A DNA stretch of 64,000 bases from assembly GCA_015068605.1 (NCBI GenBank), contig SVKF01000007.1, positions 1 through 64,000 on the forward strand, read 5' to 3'. This DNA is from Oscillospiraceae bacterium. GTDB taxonomy: Bacteria > Bacillota > Clostridia > Monoglobales > Monoglobaceae. Below the pieces are notes generated by a model. The model made no database searches. It saw nothing but the letters and a program-made list of their open reading frames with translations, and was not told the DNA's origin. Position numbers and translations under genes: made by a program. Shown piece by piece: positions 1 to 10,200 of this stretch (the stretch's first letter is position 1; each line of letters opens with the position of its first letter).

Positions 1-207
1 TTACATTCGATTCTAAACAGCGTGGGAAATCTGTTGCTTTTGATTGCATTATTGCATTTGCCCGCATCTGTTCAATATCCCGTTGTTACCGGAGGCGTTA
101 TCATTGTGTCTACTTTGATTGTTATTATTCGCAGAGAAAAGATAACCCAAAAAGAACTTTTGGCGGCAGGTATTGCTTTTGTCGCTACCGTGTTAATGGC
201 AATGTGA
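1..207 (+). CDS. EamA/DMT-family transporter, C-terminal fragment
   Basis: The reading frame is open at the left edge, so this is the 3' end of a gene that begins outside the window. The visible ~68 residues form two hydrophobic helices with the pattern typical of the last two helices of EamA-type drug/metabolite transporters: PASVQYPVVTGGVI, a short basic loop (RREKIT), then a final helix. Members of this superfamily are inner-membrane exporters or importers of small metabolites, and the substrate cannot be told from this end. An internal GTG at 22 is not a likely start, because the frame continues upstream of it. Confidence concerns family only. Confidence 0.7.
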   Translation, partial: LHSILNSVGNLLLLIALLHLPASVQYPVVTGGVIIVSTLIVIIRREKITQKELLAAGIAFVATVLMAM

Positions 208-250
208 AACTTATATTATATGGCAAACGAATGAAGTGTAATTATATTGA

Positions 251-397
251 CTGAAACATACAGCACGGGCAAAACGGGTACATCCTCAAATAGACAAATC
301 CGTATATGACTATATGAAAAAACTTTGGGATGAGGAATGTCAAAAAACAGAAGGTACTTACAGAACCATGGCATTTAATCAGGGGAGCAAAAAATAA
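251..397 (+). pseudogene. possible gene remnant without a start codon
   Basis: After a stop at 248-250 the frame stays open for 48 codons and ends in TAA at 395-397. The peptide is charged and protein-like (it contains VHPQIDKSVYDYMKKLWDEE), but it has no start codon or ribosome binding site at its beginning. I do not recognise the family. It may be the decayed C-terminus of a lost gene between the transporter and the SGNH hydrolase. The sequence just after its stop matches the 3' flank of the BofC-like gene at 39.7 kb, which suggests a shared element abuts both gene ends. It could also be a chance open frame. Confidence 0.25.
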
Positions 398-406
398 GGA
401 CAAAAC

Positions 407-490
407 GCAAAATGCACCGACCACAACAACCACAAAAGAGGCTGTAGCAAAAATTTGCTACAGCCTTTTGTGGGGATAGGAGCAAAATAG
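407..490. repeat. hairpin repeat element, copy 1
   Basis: This contains the 19-nt word GCAAAATGCACCGACCACA at 407-425, followed by a long imperfect hairpin at 430-473. The hairpin core is a 13-bp perfect stem, 439-451 with 454-466, built from AGGCTGTAGCAAA. A second copy of both parts lies at 39419-39483 and 39665-39683, the 19-mer there being inverted. The hairpin could terminate transcription in either direction, although the T-run is short. Its presence at two loci marks it as a dispersed repeat rather than only a terminator. Confidence 0.6.
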
Positions 491-495
491 CCCCT

Positions 496-1221
496 CTATT
501 TTTCAAACATTGTTTTTACCAACTCATAGGCAAACATCCAATGCATTTCCTTTGTCGGATGATTTATCTTATTTGAAAGCATATTCGTTACATCAACTCC
601 GTTTTTATGGAGTGTTTTCCACAATCCGTAGCAGTCGCAAACGGGGATATTCTCCTCTTTGCAGACTTTTTTGGCTTCCTCCATATACTTGTCAAGCCAG
701 CCCTCATTAACGGTTGTGGCAACCCTTAATGCCGCCGCCTGAATTTCCTCCTCTTTAATTGAGAAATCAACTCTGTCTGTTGCCATATTGGGAGTCATAA
801 ATATAACTTCGCTTCCGGCATTTTTAAGTTTTTTAAAGATTTCACGAAGGGAATTTCCGTATTTTTCAATTCCGTCCTGCTTCTGATTTGAGTCATTTAT
901 GCCAAAACACACCACCGTCAAATCGGGATTAACGCTTAAAACATCACTTTCAAGTCGCATAAGTCCAAACTCCGCCCGATTTCCGCTTATTCCCGTGTTC
1001 ACTATGGAAACATTTGCCGACGGGAAAAACATTGCAAAAATCTTTTTAATCTTTTCCGTATAGCTTTCCGAAGGGATGAAAACAGTTTCCACCACTCCGC
1101 CTTCCTTTACATAAAGCTCAAAACACCCCTGAGTCACGCTGTCACCCGTAAAAGCGATAAGTGGCGGTCTGTGCTCGCATACGGCCGAGGCTCTGTTTTT
1201 TATTTTTTCGATTATTTTCAT
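496..1221 (-). CDS. SGNH/GDSL-family esterase/hydrolase
   Basis: A 241-residue cytoplasmic protein with the four conserved blocks of SGNH hydrolases. They are GDSVTQG with nucleophile Ser28, a glycine block NTGISGN, the GIND block supplying the oxyanion Asn, and a late NHPT block carrying the catalytic His. Such enzymes deacylate or de-esterify many substrates, often acetylated sugars in carbohydrate loci. There is no signal peptide. The gene lies downstream of the large polysaccharide locus on the same strand, but a MITE-like element separates them, so co-transcription is uncertain. A role as a carbohydrate esterase is inferred from context only. The start ATG has an upstream GGAG. Confidence 0.8.
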   Translation of the reverse strand: MKIIEKIKNRASAVCEHRPPLIAFTGDSVTQGCFELYVKEGGVVETVFIPSESYTEKIKKIFAMFFPSANVSIVNTGISGNRAEFGLMRLESDVLSVNPDLTVVCFGINDSNQKQDGIEKYGNSLREIFKKLKNAGSEVIFMTPNMATDRVDFSIKEEEIQAAALRVATTVNEGWLDKYMEEAKKVCKEENIPVCDCYGLWKTLHKNGVDVTNMLSNKINHPTKEMHWMFAYELVKTMFEK

Positions 1222-1256
1222 AAAATCTTCTCCTGTTCTTAACTCAATAATGTCCG

Positions 1257-1466
1257 AAACACTACCCTAAAAGTAAATAATGATTAAGCAACAATTTCAA
1301 AAACAATCCTCCCGTCACGCAAATGCGTGCCACCCTCCTTTACACAAGGAGGGCTTTATGCTGCGGTTTTCAAGACACCTCATCCACCGCAATCTGCCCT
1401 GTCACGAAGTGACTGAGGGATTGTAAAATCTGAATTAATCATCATTTACCAAAAGGGACAGTGTTT
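1257..1466. mobile_element. MITE-like element with ~31-bp terminal inverted repeats
   Basis: The left end (1257-1287) and the reverse complement of the right end (1435-1466) both start with AAACACT, share CCCT, and end in TAAATnATGATTAA. Weaker inverted similarity continues inward to about 60 bp on each side. The element is about 210 bp, non-coding, and fills the gap between the SGNH gene and the SLH gene. Its interior carries GTCACGAAGTGACTGAGGG and CACCTCATCCACCGC, words that recur near 16.8-17.0 kb, with a related sequence at 33.84 kb. It carries no transposase, so mobility would have to be supplied by another element. Target-site duplications were not clear. Confidence 0.55.
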
Positions 1467-1477
1467 TGCGTTATTTC

Positions 1478-4249
1478 CTAATTAAAGATAAATACCGCTC
1501 TTCCCGAAAGATAAATCGAACTTACTACAACCTTAGAGCATTTATCTCCCACTGTTTCATAATCAAGTATATCATCAAAAGAGCCTGTTCCGACTTCTGT
1601 GCCGTATCTGTCATTTTCAGATTTGGTGATGAATACAAGCCCTGAAACGTTCTCTACCTGATCAGCAACACGGTCTCCGTCCCAGTCTAAACTGAGGTAA
1701 TTCCCCTGTTTCTTCAAAACTTCGCCTTTTGCAAGCTGACGGCTCTCGGAATAATAAGCTTCCGTAACAACACCAAGCTCATTATCATATTTAACATATC
1801 CCTGCCACCACGGAGTTACATAAGTTATTGAAGGCGTTGAGGTCGGCAATTGGTTTTGGCTCTCAAACTTATGGGTCACTGCATTATATACTCTTTGTAT
1901 CTTGCAAATTTCATTAGTCTTATATTTATGACTAAGTCTTACCAAGTCACCAATATTTAAGCCCTCAAGCTGAGACTCATATTCCACTTCATAATTAACA
2001 GCTCCGTGTCTTGAATAACCGCTCAGATATTTTCCAACAGTGCCGTCTTCTTTTGCGCCTTCATATATTTCAGAAATCATTATAACTTCACTATTTTCTT
2101 TATAGATATTGTAATAAACTATAACAGCTTCTGTTACAAGGTCTTCATCGTTAATCTTAAAGCCTTCTGCACTGTAGAACTGTCCGATATTCAGGTAATT
2201 AAAGTCATTTGCAACGAACATATAATCGTCTTCCTTAACCTTATTTCCGTCATCGTCAAGCAAATATTCATTCGGTGTTGGAGACCAATACCAGCCAGGA
2301 CCGCTCCAATCCTGGAACACATATCCTTCGCTGTCAACTCTTGGCACTAAAAACAGCTTTGTTGTTTTTGTATCAACTGTCATATTAGGACCAAATCCAC
2401 TATAATTATACTCAAACCTTGTCTGATTAAGTCCATAGTTTTTATGGTGCAGACTTGAATCCGTTTCAGAATTTCCTTTTCTTACGGTATCAATTTTGGA
2501 AATTTCACCGTCTGAGTTAACCATAAATCTGATAAGCTGTCTTACAGACACAGGGCTTTCAGAAAGCGTATCCGCAGTTTCGCAAAGGGCATTATAAACG
2601 CCTCTTCCTTTATATCTGTTTCCGTCAATACTTACCGAAGATGCAGCTTTATAGATTTTCACTTCGTTAGTATCAGTAAGAATTTTAAAATTAATTTCAT
2701 CAGAAAGTCCGTCTTCAATATGAGAATTGATTACATAACCGAACATATACTGGTCAGCCTTAAATTCAGCGTATACAACCTCGCCGAATTTGTCTATATA
2801 AACGGTGTAGTTTCCTGCCATCTGTGCCGGCAAAATTCCGTTTTTCTTAGCATATTCGTCAATCTCATATTCGGTGTCATCAACCTTTAAAGTGTCATCA
2901 CCCATAATTTTAACTGTGCCTATTTTAGTATCACAGCCTATGATTTCAATACAAACTCCGTCCATAGATTCTGCGATTGATACAACTCCGCCAATACCGG
3001 TTTTTATATCAACTTCGGTGCCGTTTGTACGCTTAACTATAACCTGACCGAATTTTGCCAATTCCTTTGTTTCGGCAGTATTAAGCTTATTATAAATAAT
3101 TGTATTATCCCCTACCGTATTTGTTCCGATTAAATAGATTTTATATACGGTTAAAATTACATATGTCTGATTATTTAGAATTTTAATCTGCATTTCACCC
3201 TTATATTCACCGGATGCTATCTTTTCAAAAATCGTATCAAGCTTACCTGTGTATAATCTTCCGTTGAAGATAAAACGCATTTGTCTTGAAAGAGATTTTT
3301 CTTTAGCTGTATTTTTGTTGTAATACTTTAAAGTATAGTTAAGCGAATCAAAGCCTATAATATCATCTGTGCTGATAGTAAGTTTTTCTTCTTTACCATA
3401 AACCGATGCATAAATAAGTTCCTTGGTTTCCTTATACTTATAGTACAAAAACTCAACATTTGAAGCAACTAATTCCTTTAAATCAACATTGCTTTTGTTA
3501 ATATACTTCTCTCCGTTAATTACAACCTGATCCTTTTCTTCAACATATGAATCGTTTACTGACATTCCGTAAATATTTTCAAGCTGTCCTTCGTCGATAT
3601 AGATATCCCAATGAAGCGAAAATAAAGTGTCTTCATCTCCGGCATATGTCATTTCATTTTGAGACATCACAACGGGTGAATAAACGCCAATCTCCATCAT
3701 ACGATACATTATAACAAGTGCCTCGCCGACTGTTAATGATGCCGTATCTTTTATATCAGATAACAGCTTTAACTTCTGCGCTGTCTGCAAATATCCTGTC
3801 GGATAACCGCCTGACATATCAGCAACAATATCATATCCGTTGGCTTTAAACATCATTTTGACCGCCTGCTCCGCTCTTACAGGGTCATTGGGGTCAAACA
3901 TATTATCCTCGGCAAGAGAGATAATCCCCTGCTCAACCAGAAAGCCGATTTCATTAACAGCAACATGACGGCTGTCCACATCCGTAAAATATATATCCTT
4001 AAAGCTTCCGTCAAACTTAAGAGCTTTTGCAAGATATACCGCAAATTCCGCTCTTGTTATGTTATCTGTCGTTGCTTTTTCAATATCAAAGTCGTTTTCA
4101 AGTATATCAATATACTTGAAGGTTTCAACCGCTTTTTTAAGTTCTGCAGGTATATATATTTCCTGCTCCGCCGACTGTTCCGCAGCAAAAGAAGTAAGCT
4201 GAATCAAGCATAAGCTTAATATCAGTATTATCGCAGTAATTCTTTTCAT
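1478..4249 (-). CDS. secreted SLH-domain protein, unknown large C-terminal region
   Basis: A 923-residue protein with a clear signal peptide (residues 1-22, cleavage after SFA). About residues 45-190 contain degenerate S-layer-homology motifs, recognisable by ITRAEFAVYLAKAL, YFTDVDS and DPVRAEQAVKMM. SLH motifs bind pyruvylated secondary wall polymer and keep the protein on the cell surface. The remaining ~700 residues are rich in beta-strand-like Thr/Val/Lys segments with no catalytic signature that I recognise. It is the last gene of a tight five-gene run (15 bp after the LRR-SLH gene), so it is probably co-expressed with the glycosidases. A structural or adhesive role at the surface is inference. 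Confidence 0.75.
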   Translation of the reverse strand: MKRITAIILILSLCLIQLTSFAAEQSAEQEIYIPAELKKAVETFKYIDILENDFDIEKATTDNITRAEFAVYLAKALKFDGSFKDIYFTDVDSRHVAVNEIGFLVEQGIISLAEDNMFDPNDPVRAEQAVKMMFKANGYDIVADMSGGYPTGYLQTAQKLKLLSDIKDTASLTVGEALVIMYRMMEIGVYSPVVMSQNEMTYAGDEDTLFSLHWDIYIDEGQLENIYGMSVNDSYVEEKDQVVINGEKYINKSNVDLKELVASNVEFLYYKYKETKELIYASVYGKEEKLTISTDDIIGFDSLNYTLKYYNKNTAKEKSLSRQMRFIFNGRLYTGKLDTIFEKIASGEYKGEMQIKILNNQTYVILTVYKIYLIGTNTVGDNTIIYNKLNTAETKELAKFGQVIVKRTNGTEVDIKTGIGGVVSIAESMDGVCIEIIGCDTKIGTVKIMGDDTLKVDDTEYEIDEYAKKNGILPAQMAGNYTVYIDKFGEVVYAEFKADQYMFGYVINSHIEDGLSDEINFKILTDTNEVKIYKAASSVSIDGNRYKGRGVYNALCETADTLSESPVSVRQLIRFMVNSDGEISKIDTVRKGNSETDSSLHHKNYGLNQTRFEYNYSGFGPNMTVDTKTTKLFLVPRVDSEGYVFQDWSGPGWYWSPTPNEYLLDDDGNKVKEDDYMFVANDFNYLNIGQFYSAEGFKINDEDLVTEAVIVYYNIYKENSEVIMISEIYEGAKEDGTVGKYLSGYSRHGAVNYEVEYESQLEGLNIGDLVRLSHKYKTNEICKIQRVYNAVTHKFESQNQLPTSTPSITYVTPWWQGYVKYDNELGVVTEAYYSESRQLAKGEVLKKQGNYLSLDWDGDRVADQVENVSGLVFITKSENDRYGTEVGTGSFDDILDYETVGDKCSKVVVSSIYLSGRAVFIFN

Positions 4250-4264
4250 CTTTGTTCTCCCTTC

Positions 4265-7200
4265 TTATTTTGTAGCCGTCGCCTTTTCATACATTCTGAA
4301 AATCATCACAGCCGCCTCTGCTCTTGTTATGGAATGTTTAGGATTGAAGTTATTGCTTTCATCCCCGGCTATAAGACCGTTGCTTTTCAGCTTATTAACG
4401 CTTTCAAGAGCATAATCGCTTATCATAAGGCAATCGCTAAAATCCGCAACCTTCTCATAATCTTCCTCAATCAAGCTGCACTTATCCATTACTCTGTCTA
4501 TCATAACGACTGCATCCTGGCGAGTGATTTTCGTTCCGGTTCCAAACATTGTATCATTAATACCGTTTATAACACCTGCGCTGTAAAGAATTTTCACATA
4601 GCTGTAGAACCAGTCATCTTCGGACACATCCGAGAACGGAACATCATTGCCTTTCACATTGAGATTAACCGCTAAAGTCACAAGCTTTGCAAATTCTTCT
4701 CTTGTTATATTATCCTGAGGACAGAAGGTTTTTTGCCCTTTGCCGGATATAACGCCTTTTTTATAAAGATTTACAATTGCGTCCTCCGCCCATTCAAATC
4801 CGCTAAGGTCATCAAAAGGCTTCACCTGAATTTCTGCCTGATTTTCCGTCTTGGTTTCTGTTATCTCAAACTTATGGTTATCAAATTTGCCGGTTTCAGT
4901 TTCTTTATCCTTCTTAGACGAGCCGCCGCCTGACGATGAGCCGCCGCCACCGCCGCCTCCGCCGCCGCCTGATGACGAGGCTTTATAAGTATTAACATAT
5001 TCAGCGATTTCATCAAGGCTTGAGAAATCCTCTCCTGCCATACTAAGGCAAACGGATTTGGTTATTTTAGATTTCTTTATGCCCATCATATCCGCATATT
5101 TAGTTAAACCGTTCTTGATTTCATCCGTACCGTTATTATACTTGATTAAGGTTCTTAAAATTGCCTCAGTACAGTTCTTGTCAAAGTTTTCTATACTGTC
5201 ATTTTCAAGACTCTTCAAAATTTCTGTGATTTCATTGCTTTTTTCAAACTTGATGTAATCTAATGCTTCTTTATCGTTTATGAAAATTTCTTTCGCATAA
5301 TCTGTTACATCATCAATTTTATCGCTGTTAATGAGCGCAATTACAAGAGATTTGTATATTGCAGCCTGTGCCTCAACGCCGTCACTGACAGTTGAATTTT
5401 CAAGATAGTTAAATAAAACTTCAGATGCCATTGCCATAACTTCTTCGTCTTCTATTGTTGAATCATAAAGCTTACTGAATAACTGCAACGCTATCTTATC
5501 ATTCAGCATTTCTCTGACTTCTTCAGCGCTTGTCACAGCATTAAGGTCTGAAACCGCCTGATCATTGTTTTCCTTATTTGTATAAACAACTGTAACTTCT
5601 TTCGGTCTCGCAAGCGATGCATTACCGATATATGCTTTGTATTCGCCTTCTTCCGTAAATGAAACATAAAATTTATATTCGCCGTTTCCGTAAATTTGCT
5701 GTTTGTCTGCGTGGACAGGAGTTGCGTTTTTCCAAGCTTCCTCGTCTGACATATCGCAATCTGACGGAACAACAAACAATGTTACTTCACCGCTTGCATC
5801 GCTTCCAAGCGATCCTGAAATTTTAATTTTTCCGTCGTTTATATATGCATATTCTTCACTTGGCAATTCATTTGAGCCCTGCTCTGCATCTGTCTTAAAA
5901 TCTGTCATATATGGATATTTCCATAAGAAGGTTTCAGCAACATTTGTTTCATCACAACCTACCGTGTTTGCAACAAAATTAACAACGCCCTTTTTGTCAG
6001 CATCAATAACAGCAGGAACAAACTTTATCCCCTTTGTTTTGCGATAAATTCCGTCGTCTCCCATTTCTTCTTCGTACACAGCAACGCCTACCATCAAGGT
6101 ATACTCATCACTGTTGGTTTTGAGCACTCTTATTCCATAAGTTGTACCCAGCGGGTCTATACCGGAAATTTCTCTGATAATTTTGAAAAATTCCATATCC
6201 CCGAATGCCGTTTCTGAAACTTTGCTTATGGTTGTCGGGAAAGATATATCATCAACTGTAAGACCTGCAAAAGCATAGTTACCGATTGAGGTTATTCCTT
6301 CGCCGATTGTAACCGCTGTGATTTCATCAGCCAGACCGTCCCACGGAGCATTTCCTTCTTCAAAGTTAGGGATAGCACCTCTTCCTTCAATTCTTAAAAC
6401 GCCTTTGCCATCGATAAGCCACTTAATATTTTTTCCGATTGTATCAATCGGCTTGAAATCTAAACCGTTTGCAGTTGCATAAGCCTCTGTTGTAGAGCCA
6501 ACCTCACCAATCAAGGTTACAACATTGTCAATATTTGAAAACACATCTTTTCCATACTGCATATTAGGATTTAAAACAACAACTTCCTTCAACTTCTTAC
6601 ACTTATCAAAAACCGAGTTACCAATACTGTTTAAGCTTTCCGGAAAAGTAATCTCCTCAAGGGATTCACACTCCTGAAATACGCCGTTTCCAAGCGAGGT
6701 AATTTTGTTATGTATATTGACTCTTTTAAGCTTATACATTTGTGCAAACATATATGATGAAATGGATGTCATATCTTCAGGAAGCACCATCTCTTCTGTT
6801 TCAGACCAATAAAAACACCAACCGGGATAATTTGCCTTACTGTTAAGGATATATCTGTATACACTTGTATATCCGAAGCCGTATGAGTCTATTGTCTTTA
6901 AGTTGGCAGGCATTTTAAATTCCACCATACTGAGAGATCTGAAAAACGCCTGTTGTCCGATATGCTCAATACTGTCCGGCAAGTACACCTCCGTTATTCC
7001 GCCAAATCGTCCAAATGCCATTTTTCCGATAGATGTTATTCCGTCGCTGACATAAACCTTTTTTATTTTGTCTTTAAACAGAATCCATGGCTGTTTTCCG
7101 TCTTCAAAGTCATTCATAACTCCCGACCCCTCGATATAGAGAGTATCGTCTTCAAACCTCCATGTCATATCAGGTCCGCAGACTCCGCTTGTTTCATCTT

Positions 7201-7276
7201 CAGCCTGCACAGCTACCATACTGAATAAAACCGCACAAACCAAAATGATACTTATAATTTTTTTCATATTCGTCAT
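4265..7276 (-). CDS. BspA-type leucine-rich-repeat surface protein with C-terminal SLH motifs
   Basis: A 1003-residue secreted protein with a signal peptide ending near VQAE (residue 26). The N-terminal ~400 residues contain BspA-type (LRR_5) repeats with the rhythm ITSIGxxAF, LPDSIEHIGQQAF and FPESLNSIGNSVF. A middle region follows. A poly-Gly/Ser linker lies near residues 770-790, and three SLH motifs occupy roughly 835-1003, with signatures ITREEFAKLV, ITRQDAVVMI and ITRAEAAVMI. BspA repeats often mediate adhesion or substrate contact, and the SLH end anchors the protein to wall polymer. The first methionine could be residue 1 or 4. It lies 13 bp after the upstream glycosidase and 15 bp before the next SLH gene, which indicates one operon. 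Confidence 0.85.
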   Translation of the reverse strand: MTNMKKIISIILVCAVLFSMVAVQAEDETSGVCGPDMTWRFEDDTLYIEGSGVMNDFEDGKQPWILFKDKIKKVYVSDGITSIGKMAFGRFGGITEVYLPDSIEHIGQQAFFRSLSMVEFKMPANLKTIDSYGFGYTSVYRYILNSKANYPGWCFYWSETEEMVLPEDMTSISSYMFAQMYKLKRVNIHNKITSLGNGVFQECESLEEITFPESLNSIGNSVFDKCKKLKEVVVLNPNMQYGKDVFSNIDNVVTLIGEVGSTTEAYATANGLDFKPIDTIGKNIKWLIDGKGVLRIEGRGAIPNFEEGNAPWDGLADEITAVTIGEGITSIGNYAFAGLTVDDISFPTTISKVSETAFGDMEFFKIIREISGIDPLGTTYGIRVLKTNSDEYTLMVGVAVYEEEMGDDGIYRKTKGIKFVPAVIDADKKGVVNFVANTVGCDETNVAETFLWKYPYMTDFKTDAEQGSNELPSEEYAYINDGKIKISGSLGSDASGEVTLFVVPSDCDMSDEEAWKNATPVHADKQQIYGNGEYKFYVSFTEEGEYKAYIGNASLARPKEVTVVYTNKENNDQAVSDLNAVTSAEEVREMLNDKIALQLFSKLYDSTIEDEEVMAMASEVLFNYLENSTVSDGVEAQAAIYKSLVIALINSDKIDDVTDYAKEIFINDKEALDYIKFEKSNEITEILKSLENDSIENFDKNCTEAILRTLIKYNNGTDEIKNGLTKYADMMGIKKSKITKSVCLSMAGEDFSSLDEIAEYVNTYKASSSGGGGGGGGGGSSSGGGSSKKDKETETGKFDNHKFEITETKTENQAEIQVKPFDDLSGFEWAEDAIVNLYKKGVISGKGQKTFCPQDNITREEFAKLVTLAVNLNVKGNDVPFSDVSEDDWFYSYVKILYSAGVINGINDTMFGTGTKITRQDAVVMIDRVMDKCSLIEEDYEKVADFSDCLMISDYALESVNKLKSNGLIAGDESNNFNPKHSITRAEAAVMIFRMYEKATATK

Positions 7277-7289
7277 ACTCCTTCCGCAA

Positions 7290-10200
7290 TTAATAATCCG
7301 ATAATTTTATGTATGCAAACTGGTTTGCATCTTTTGATTTACCAATACCGCTTGCAAACTCTACCCAACCTTTTCGTCCGTCTCCGTCATTTTCGTTGAA
7401 CAGAATTGAAAATCCTATTTCGTCCCCAACCTTTGGAACATAATCTTCGCCGAGAAGTTCTTTCCAGCTAATCTTAAATTCATATACAGTTTTTGTTCCG
7501 TCCTGCTTAGCCACAAGCTCTGCATTTTGGTTTATAAGTCCAGTTTGCGTTTTTCCTTCTCGTGACATATATCTGTATACTTCAGGCTTATCCCCTACCA
7601 ATGCAAGACCAAGCTCTTCAAAGGTCGTTCCGGCTGTTCCGAATGGAACATGTCGTCCGTCATCTATATATATACCAATCTGAATATTATCACCTTTATA
7701 GGCAGACGCCGAAGGCTCCGGCTGATAAAATTTATCATCTGTTACTTCTGCCGCCACATAGAAATATTCTTCATCCCATTTTATATATGTTGACGCTGAC
7801 TTATCTTCAGGTCCTGTCCAATCCCATGCTTTAAGATTGTAAACAGCATTCTTATCATCGCATATCAACGCTGTGTCTTTCTCCCATTCCGTCTCATCAA
7901 TAACACCGTCAACTTTTACACTGCCCTTTTCTTTAAGAGCCGTAAACATATTGAGAGTTGAGGTAAAGTCATATTTTACTCCGTCCGATGATGCGATACT
8001 GTATTCAAGAGCATATTTACCAAATCGGTCAATCTCAGGCAATTCAAGGCTCACAACTCCCGTTGAGCTTTTTGGAATACAGCCTAAATTGTACTTCTGA
8101 TTTACAAGCTTACCGCCAAGGCTCTTAATCGTCAATATCCCGTTTAAGGCTTTTGATGTTGAGTAGTTTTCTACATTAACATCGCAATACCATTTCTTGA
8201 GTGAGTCCTCGTATGCATCCAGTCCCGATATATCGGATTGATACGAAACGCTGTAAAACTCAACAGGAAACTCAACGTGGCTGACATTATTTCCCGCCGA
8301 ATCCTTTACTGTAAGATTCATGAACATTCTTTCATCATAGGTTTTTCCAGCCAAAACTTTAACTCTTTCGGCAGTAGCTCCCATTTTCTTGCTTTCTGTA
8401 ACCGAAAATCCCTCAGGAAGCATAAGTTCTGCTTTGCAACCCGGTATTCCGTTATCAACGGTTAATGCAAATGTGTCGCCATATACCATTTTACCGCTTA
8501 AATGCGAATAAGTTGTCTTGTCTGCTTCCTCGATTGTAATATTGGATGCAAAATCACCCATAATATAGAACGGCTTTTCTGTCAGCAGGAATGTATATTT
8601 TCCATCCTCGCTGTGGAGAGGAGTTAAGTTTCCGTTTATATCATAATATTCAATGTCTTTTGCACCAAGATTTAATGTAACCAACTCGTTATCGCGGATT
8701 GTCCACATCGGAAGAATATCTTTTCCAAACTTGTTGCTCTTTATTTTGTAGATATACTTATTATCATCTTCAACAAGTCTGCCCTTGCCCTCTGAATCCG
8801 CAAGTAAGTAATTAAGAGCTGTTGACGCAACATAAGTTTCATAAGGAACATAATAGTTACCATACTTATCATAAGAATACTTCGTACCCATTGATACCGC
8901 TCCGAAGGTGGCTGATGTATATGTACCGTCTATACCCGTTCTCTCAAAGCTGTATTTGGTGAAGATATCATGCATTTCATCGCCCTTCATCATAATGGCG
9001 GCTCTTGTGTCCCAGTCAGCCTGTTGCTTTCGGGTTGTGGCATAGTCTTTGTGTACCGGATAACCTGCCTCTGTGGATATTACGGGAACTTCCATTCCCT
9101 TTTCTTCCTCAAATCTGTCTATATACCACTTCATCAAGCCGTTAATATCCTGAATTTCAGGGGCTGTTGTTGTGTATGGATGAAGTGTCAGGGCATCACC
9201 GTATTGTGCAATTCCGTAGCTTAAAACCTCATCCGTAAACTTATAACTGCTCGGGTCCATAAGAGCACAGGTTCCGATTACTGCAACCGGAACATCGCTT
9301 CTCTCTTTCAGCATTTCATAAGTTCTGTTATTGAACTCTACATATTGCTTATAAGTCTGACCATTCCATGCAACAGTAAGCTGCGGTTCATTCCATATTT
9401 CATAATATGAAGTTATATCGTCTACTTTATCAACAACAATATCAAGATATTTTTCCCATTCTTCCCATTCGGCATCTGTTAGTGCAATACAGTCATTTCT
9501 TGTACCATTAAGCAATGATACCTGTTTCAAGCCATATTTTCTTAAATAGTTGTTTATCTCGTCATATCTTTCAGGCCAGCCAACAGGGCCTGTTCTGCTG
9601 TATGTGGGAGAAGTACCCATTATCATATCGGTTACAAGCACACCGGCTCTTATACCGCCGTTATTTCCTTTGGCAAGCACCTGAACCGCTTTTTCAGGGT
9701 CTTCGCAAGGGTTACTCCACCAATCTCCTCCATAGAAATGAGTTGCAAAATAGTATTCTTCATTTTTAATTCCGTTAGGGTCTGTTTTGAGAATTGCAAA
9801 ATCATAACCCTGAAAATGGGAATTTATATTATTTTTCTCGGATTTTATGTCAACGAAGTAGTTATACATATCGCAATAATCCGTTTCAATATTTACATTA
9901 ACATCCTTCTTTTCGTGTGGCTCAAGGGACAGAGTTTCCTGCTTTTCCCAAACCTTAAAACCGCTTGTTGTTACGGCTGTATATGTAACTGTTGCTTCAA
10001 CCGCTTCATCTGTTGTATTTTCAAAATGATTGGTTATAAGCTTTTCTTTCTGATACCACGGAAAAGCACTTCCCGATTCCTCAATGGATGAATAAAATGT
10101 AACAGGATTTGCTTTCTCGTGCTTAATAACCTTGATTTCGCTTATGAGTACATCACTCGGAGAAGCGTCCTGGTCATTTCTTGCTCTTATAATAAGATTG

